10,563 nt of DNA from assembly GCA_009885665.1 (NCBI GenBank), contig VFKI01000168.1, forward strand, positions 1 to 10,563, read 5' to 3'. Shown piece after piece: positions 7,754 to 10,563 of the stretch; position 1 is the first letter of the stretch; each line of letters opens with the position of its first letter. Made by a program: the position numbers and the translations under genes. The DNA comes from Gammaproteobacteria bacterium. Lineage in GTDB: Bacteria > Pseudomonadota > Gammaproteobacteria > DSM-16500. The notes beneath the pieces were generated by a model that saw only the letters and a program-made list of their open reading frames with translations, was not told where the DNA came from and did no database searches.

Positions 7754-8308
7754 CTATACTTTAAATAAATGTTCGCGATAATACTTCAATTCTGCAATGG
7801 ATTCTAAAATATCATCGCGCGCTAAATGCTTGGATTCTTTTTGCAATCCGCTATACACGCGCGGCGCCCAGCGCAGTGCTAATTCTTTTAACGTACTGAC
7901 ATCGAGTAAACGATAATGAAAATATTGATCGATCTGCGGCATGTAACGCCGTAAAAATCGCCTATCTTGATGCACGCTGTTGCCACATAACGGCGTTTTA
8001 CCCGCAGGCACATATTGACGCATAAATGCCAGCGTTTGGCTCGCCGCATCTTCTTCCGTCACTTGACTCGCACGTACGCGATCAACGAGACCCGACGCCG
8101 TATGATGGCGGGTATTCCAATTATCCATTTCGGCGAGCAAACTATCCGCTTGATGGATGACCAGCATCGGACCTTCGGCAAGAATATTGAGGTTAGCATC
8201 TGTGGCAACCGTAGCAATTTCAATGATACGATCATGTCCGGGTTCAAGACCGGTCATTTCCATATCCATCCAGATCAGATTGCTTGCACTCGATTGATGA
8301 CTCGCCAC
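7754..8308 (-). CDS. orn: Oligoribonuclease (3'-5' exonuclease of short oligonucleotides)
   Basis: This 184-residue DEDDh exonuclease (E. coli 181) degrades 2-5 nt RNAs and pGpG in the cytoplasm. It completes mRNA turnover and cyclic-di-GMP breakdown. The DEDDh residues are all present: Asp15 and Glu17 in LIWMDMEMTGL, Asp115 in GNSVHQDRRFL, and His161/Asp166 in KESKHLARDDI. The spacing is that of E. coli Orn offset by three residues. The start is a GTG (8306-8308), preferred because AAAGGGGAA lies 7 nt upstream on this strand. The next internal methionine (residue 14) would delete the catalytic strand. The gene is divergent from plsY with 50 nt between starts and is followed after 10 nt by alx. 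Confidence 0.97.
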   Translation of the reverse strand: MASHQSSASNLIWMDMEMTGLEPGHDRIIEIATVATDANLNILAEGPMLVIHQADSLLAEMDNWNTRHHTASGLVDRVRASQVTEEDAASQTLAFMRQYVPAGKTPLCGNSVHQDRRFLRRYMPQIDQYFHYRLLDVSTLKELALRWAPRVYSGLQKESKHLARDDILESIAELKYYREHLFKV

Positions 8309-8315
8309 GTTACAC

Positions 8316-8324
8316 TTCCCCTTT
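8316..8324 (-). promoter_or_regulatory. Strong ribosome binding site for the GTG-started orn
   Basis: On the - strand AAAGGGGAA precedes the GTG start by 7 nt. It is the strongest Shine-Dalgarno in the window and fixes the non-ATG start of orn. Confidence 0.7.
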
Positions 8325-8358
8325 AACTATTTTAAAAGACCTTAAATGGAATCCTACC

Positions 8359-8958
8359 ATGCACATCCTCTTACCCACCAGCGCCATTATCATCGCTTAC
8401 CTGTGTGGCTCCCTCTCTGCCGCCATCTTAGTCTGCCGCTGCATGCGCTTACCCGACCCGCGCACCACCGGTTCGAATAATCCGGGGGCGACAAATGTCA
8501 TGCGGATTGGCGGCACTAAAGCCGCTATCCTGACGCTATTCGGTGATTTTGCGAAAGGTTGGTTACCGGTCGCATTTGCTCGACTGCTCGGCGCGCCCGA
8601 TATATTATTGGGCGGCATTGCCATCGCCGCTTTTGTTGGCCATCTTTATCCACTCTTTTTTCGTTTTCAGGGCGGCAAAGGGGTCGCGACGGCGTTTGGC
8701 GCGCTGACCGGTATCGCTTGGCCGATCGGTGCCTGTATAGCAATCACTTGGGGCATCGTCGCCGCCCTTTTTCGCTATTCATCGCTAGCTGCATTAGTCA
8801 CCGCGCTATTGGCACCTATCTATGTCGCGCATTTTGCGTCACTGCCGCTAGCAGGGATAACGTTATTGATGAGCGCGTTATTGATTTATCGTCATCGCAG
8901 TAATATTAATAAGCTACGGCAAGGCACAGAAAATAAATTAGGCAAGCGGCGTGGTTGA
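8359..8958 (+). CDS. plsY: Acyl-phosphate glycerol-3-phosphate acyltransferase
   Basis: This 199-residue inner-membrane enzyme (E. coli 205) moves the acyl group from acyl-phosphate to glycerol-3-phosphate, giving lysophosphatidic acid for phospholipid synthesis. The three family motifs are present: GSLSAAILVCRCM followed by TTGSNNPGATNVMR (17-49), GHLYPLFFRFQGGKGVATAFG (94-114) and YRHRSNINKLRQGTENKLG (177-195). About five hydrophobic segments separate them, and the C-terminus is basic (GKRRG). ATG 8359 is chosen because MHILLPTSAIIIAYLCGS gives the usual N-terminal membrane helix. The frame is open back to 8284, but that would add a polar stretch reaching into orn. The upstream ribosome binding site is weak (GGA). 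The gene is divergent from orn. In many gammaproteobacteria plsY lies next to tsaD, which here appears about 1.5 kb downstream on the opposite strand. Confidence 0.96.
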   Translation: MHILLPTSAIIIAYLCGSLSAAILVCRCMRLPDPRTTGSNNPGATNVMRIGGTKAAILTLFGDFAKGWLPVAFARLLGAPDILLGGIAIAAFVGHLYPLFFRFQGGKGVATAFGALTGIAWPIGACIAITWGIVAALFRYSSLAALVTALLAPIYVAHFASLPLAGITLLMSALLIYRHRSNINKLRQGTENKLGKRRG

Positions 8959-9134
8959 TAGGGTTAACGTAGTTAAGGATATATTAAGGTAGCTCGGTTA
9001 CAATACACGATATTGTTGTGCGCTTAAGCTTAAAAATACCCAAACTGTTGAAAGCTTTCTGTATGCGCATTTGAGTAAGCTGTTGATTTTTAACGATTTT
9101 TTCGTTTTCAAATTGCGCTGTCTGTCGATAGGCT
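8959..9134. other. Intergenic stretch with no recognisable gene
   Basis: These 176 nt follow the plsY stop. Frames are short and closed, and no tRNA, terminator with U-tract or credible promoter was found. Two small palindromes occur (TTAAGCTTAA at 9024-9033 and GAAAGCTTTC at 9050-9059), which could be chance in AT-rich DNA. The base composition and lack of coding suggest decayed or spacer DNA. Confidence 0.5.
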
Positions 9135-9160
9135 AGTGCTCCGTCAAATTTAAATCTTTG
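9135..9160 (+). repeat. Left 26-bp terminal inverted repeat
   Basis: Exact reverse complement of 9292-9317. Contains, reading outward (- strand), a TTGACG box. Confidence 0.9.
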
Positions 9161-9291
9161 GGTTGGCGGGCAGCTTGCGAGGGATTGGAGGGTTTTGTTC
9201 GAAAAAAAGCGGAGGCGTACTCATTAGTACGTTGAGCATTTTTTTCGAATAAAACGTTTCAAGGCCGACGCAAGATGCGCGATCATACCCG

Positions 9292-9317
9292 AAGATTTAA
9301 ATTTGACGGAGCACTAG
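9292..9317 (-). repeat. Right 26-bp terminal inverted repeat
   Basis: Exact reverse complement of 9135-9160. Reading outward (+ strand) it contains TTGACG at 9303-9308, a near-consensus -35 box. Confidence 0.9.
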
Positions 9318-9330
9318 TTTAAACTATCAC
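9303..9330 (+). promoter_or_regulatory. Candidate sigma70 promoter partly built by the inverted repeat
   Basis: TTGACG (9303-9308, 5 of 6 consensus) lies inside the right terminal repeat. TATCAC (9325-9330, 4 of 6) lies in flanking DNA, with 16-bp spacing. It would start transcription about 30-35 nt before the ATG at 9371. A 12-bp palindrome, TAGTTTAAACTA (9315-9326), sits between the boxes and may be chance. Confidence 0.35.
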
Positions 9331-9356
9331 AATCCAGCTCCCAATTTACACATTTT

Positions 9357-9362
9357 GAGGAA
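9357..9362 (+). promoter_or_regulatory. Ribosome binding site favouring start 9371
   Basis: GAGGAA lies 8 nt before the ATG at 9371, but overlaps or abuts the in-frame ATG at 9362. The later start is therefore preferred. Confidence 0.65.
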
Positions 9363-9370
9363 TGATCATC

Positions 9371-10429
9371 ATGCCTGAGCAACCTGTATTTGAAAAACCT
9401 GATCAAGCCAACGCCAATAAAAATAACAAACCACGCAATTCTGGGGCAATGAATAATTGCACGCTTACATTGGGAACAGAAGAAATCATTCAGAAGCTGG
9501 ACGATACCCTCTTCAACAAAAAAGACGCCTCAGCCGGACTGCAAGACCTGCGCAGAGCCGCTGCACATGTTTTCGGCATACCGAAAGATGAAGAAGAGAC
9601 GTTTACTTTTAGCGATTTTTATTTACGCTTAATGGGGCAACGCACGCAGCGCACCGACTATGACCGTAAACTGGTAAGCTATATGCTGGGTCGGGTATTG
9701 CGCGAATTTATGGCGCGCAACATGGCTAAAGTGCCCTTAGGAAAGAATCATATAACAACAGAAACCGAACTGCAGTCGAGCGGGCCATACGCCGGACGCT
9801 TCAATCCAGTCACCATGAATACAGCTTACTATTATGTCTACGAGCCTTTAGGTTTTGGCGTGCGCAGCTATGATGAAGAAAATAACAATAAGGAAACTTT
9901 ATATAACGATCAAAATCTCGCCATAATTATTGACGGTTATCTCAAGGCTGGGCACTATGAACGCTATCCAAACGCTGAATTGGCGCCGATAGAATCCTTG
10001 TTCACTGCCCCGAAAACAGCATATGACGAAGTGGTGCAACTGGCATTTGAGAAAGAAACTGAGACAAACGACCTCAACCAAAAAAAAGCCGCGTGGAACA
10101 AGCTCATCGCAACAGATCCAACAGCGCTGGGCTTGCTTAATAACAAGGAAAACATAAGCAAGAAAAACAAACCGCAAAAAAACAGCACATGGGGCAAGCT
10201 GATCAATCACGCTAAATTAGACGTCACCGAAGAAACAATTAAGGATTTTATAAAAACACATAAAACACGGTATGAAACAATCTCCACAAAACTGAAAGAC
10301 ATGAAGCCAAAAGATCTAGAAAATCTTTTAAGCAAGACGAGCGAAGCGAAAGCAGGTGAAACCAGTGAGCGATTCGCCGAGCGATTGCAATTAGCTGAAG
10401 TAGAGGGAAGCCGCAGGATGATGCGGTAA
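9371..10429 (+). CDS. Hypothetical hydrophilic protein, no recognised family
   Basis: I do not recognise this 352-residue protein. It has no signal peptide or membrane segment and looks soluble. Residues 1-30 are polar and Asn/Lys-rich, probably disordered. About 31-225 look globular, with helices such as LQDLRRAAAHVFGI (57-70) and DRKLVSYMLGRVLREFMAR (98-116). A Tyr-rich stretch TAYYYVYEPLGFGVRSY follows at 151-167. About 226-275 is a Lys/Asn/Glu-rich linker, and 276-352 are predicted-helical and charged. The last 30 residues hold six glutamates (325-345) and end in RRMMR. A Glu-rich C-terminus is reminiscent of Dot/Icm effectors in Legionella and Coxiella, but this is a weak resemblance. 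The coding character is good: a long open frame, a clear ribosome binding site and native-looking composition. It lies between a MITE-like element and tsaD, converging on tsaD with a 17-nt gap, which suggests lineage-specific or acquired content. Confidence 0.75.
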   Translation: MPEQPVFEKPDQANANKNNKPRNSGAMNNCTLTLGTEEIIQKLDDTLFNKKDASAGLQDLRRAAAHVFGIPKDEEETFTFSDFYLRLMGQRTQRTDYDRKLVSYMLGRVLREFMARNMAKVPLGKNHITTETELQSSGPYAGRFNPVTMNTAYYYVYEPLGFGVRSYDEENNNKETLYNDQNLAIIIDGYLKAGHYERYPNAELAPIESLFTAPKTAYDEVVQLAFEKETETNDLNQKKAAWNKLIATDPTALGLLNNKENISKKNKPQKNSTWGKLINHAKLDVTEETIKDFIKTHKTRYETISTKLKDMKPKDLENLLSKTSEAKAGETSERFAERLQLAEVEGSRRMMR

Positions 10430-10446
10430 GACGGAGTGAACCTTCG

Positions 10447-10563
10447 TTACAACGCCCAGCGCGGCTTCACCTCCACCGCCAACCCCGCTCGCTCGCCTGC
10501 CAGCAATCGCTGGCAGCCGGCGTAGGCAATCATCGCGCCATTATCGGTACAAAAATCTGGGCG
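10447..10563 (-). CDS. tsaD: tRNA N6-threonylcarbamoyladenosine transferase, C-terminal 38 residues only
   Basis: The - strand frame from the window end to the TAA at 10447-10449 reads RPDFCTDNGAMIAYAG, then QRLLAGERAGLAVEVKPRW and ends in AL. This matches the conserved end of TsaD (E. coli RPEFCTDNGAMIAYAG...VRPRWPL), including the CTDNGAMIA motif near the metal/nucleotide site. TsaD, with TsaB and TsaE, transfers the threonylcarbamoyl group to A37 of ANN-decoding tRNAs. Everything upstream of these residues lies beyond the window. Its usual gammaproteobacterial neighbour plsY is present at 8359-8958, separated here by the accessory stretch. Confidence 0.93.
   Translation of the reverse strand, partial: RPDFCTDNGAMIAYAGCQRLLAGERAGLAVEVKPRWAL

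Larger units (their letters stand above)
9135..9317. mobile_element. 183-bp near-palindromic MITE-like element
   Basis: The outer 26 bp at 9135-9160 and 9292-9317 are exact reverse complements (left end begins CTAGTGCTCCGTCAAATTT). Pairing continues inward imperfectly: CTTGCG blocks, then TTTTGTTCGAAAAAAAGC (9193-9210) against GCATTTTTTTCGAATAAAA (9236-9254). At the centre CGTACT (9216-9221) pairs with AGTACG (9226-9231) around a CATT loop. The ends carry CTAG on both sides, which may be a target duplication (CTAG or TA) or part of the repeat. It has no coding frame. Length, inverted ends and a possible TA/CTAG target fit a non-autonomous element mobilised by an IS630- or IS5-type transposase, but no transposase is visible and the family is inference. 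As RNA it would form a long hairpin in either direction and might act as a bidirectional terminator. Confidence 0.7.

Noticed and set aside
8284..8358. Upstream extension of plsY frame to 8284
   Set aside because: It would overlap the start of orn and put a polar stretch before the first membrane helix. ATG 8359 fits family length.
8559..8903. Alternative + frame overlapping plsY
   Set aside because: The translation is rich in Arg/Cys/Ser with no motif, and it lies fully within the well-supported plsY.
9017..9076. Short GTG-started frame of about 18 codons
   Set aside because: Too short, with no ribosome binding site and no recognisable peptide.
8959..9134. tRNA or small RNA gene after plsY
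   Set aside because: No cloverleaf arms or TTCGANNC-like loop could be assembled, and there is no promoter or terminator pair.
9135..9317. Reading the palindrome as a CRISPR or attachment site
   Set aside because: There is one symmetric unit, no direct repeats with spacers, no integrase gene nearby and no tRNA. An inverted-repeat mobile element fits better.
10497..10516. Hairpin CTGCCAGC-AATC-GCTGGCAG near the end of tsaD
   Set aside because: An 8-bp stem with a 4-nt loop, but it lies inside conserved tsaD codons and has no following U-tract in either direction. It is not a supportable terminator.

Overview
The window looks like a piece of a gammaproteobacterial chromosome. The grounds are an Alx-type TerC protein, a DEDDh oligoribonuclease, and plsY lying close to tsaD, a neighbourhood familiar from Enterobacteria and relatives. 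Base composition is moderately AT-leaning. Exact taxonomy cannot be fixed from here. A Legionellales-like or other host-associated lineage is only a guess, prompted by the composition and by one unrecognised hydrophilic protein.

Positions 1-6760 hold a compact pyrimidine operon on the + strand: carA (5' end outside the window), carB, pyrB, pyrI and pyrC. Every junction is a short overlap (11, 11, 8 and 14 nt), so the five genes are almost certainly co-transcribed and translationally coupled. Together they make the first three steps of de novo UMP synthesis: glutamine + bicarbonate + ATP to carbamoyl phosphate (CarAB), condensation with aspartate (PyrB, with PyrI as regulatory subunit), and ring closure to dihydroorotate (PyrC). 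The carbamoyl phosphate synthetase resembles the CAD/CPS1-like branch in its signature motifs rather than the E. coli branch. PyrBI is of the ordinary bacterial holoenzyme type, and PyrC is a class I dihydroorotase with a short N-terminus. No promoter is visible because the operon begins upstream.

Positions 6802-8308 hold, on the - strand, orn (oligoribonuclease, GTG start with a strong ribosome binding site) followed after 10 nt by an alx/terC-family membrane protein. This unit converges on pyrC and diverges from plsY (8359-8958, +), which makes the acyl-phosphate glycerol-3-phosphate acyltransferase of phospholipid synthesis.

From 8959 to about 10430 the window looks accessory. There is 176 nt with no recognisable gene, then a 183-bp near-palindromic element with perfect 26-bp terminal inverted repeats flanked by CTAG/TA (MITE-like). 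After it comes a 352-residue hydrophilic protein of unknown function, whose best promoter candidate takes its -35 from the right end of the element. The window closes with the 3' end of tsaD on the - strand. The accessory block therefore sits between plsY and tsaD, two housekeeping genes often found together.

No CRISPR array, tRNA, rRNA or clear intrinsic terminator was seen, and no obviously new multi-gene system. The best leads are the CAD-like CarAB in a fully overlapping operon, the palindromic element with outward -35 boxes, and the orphan protein next to it.
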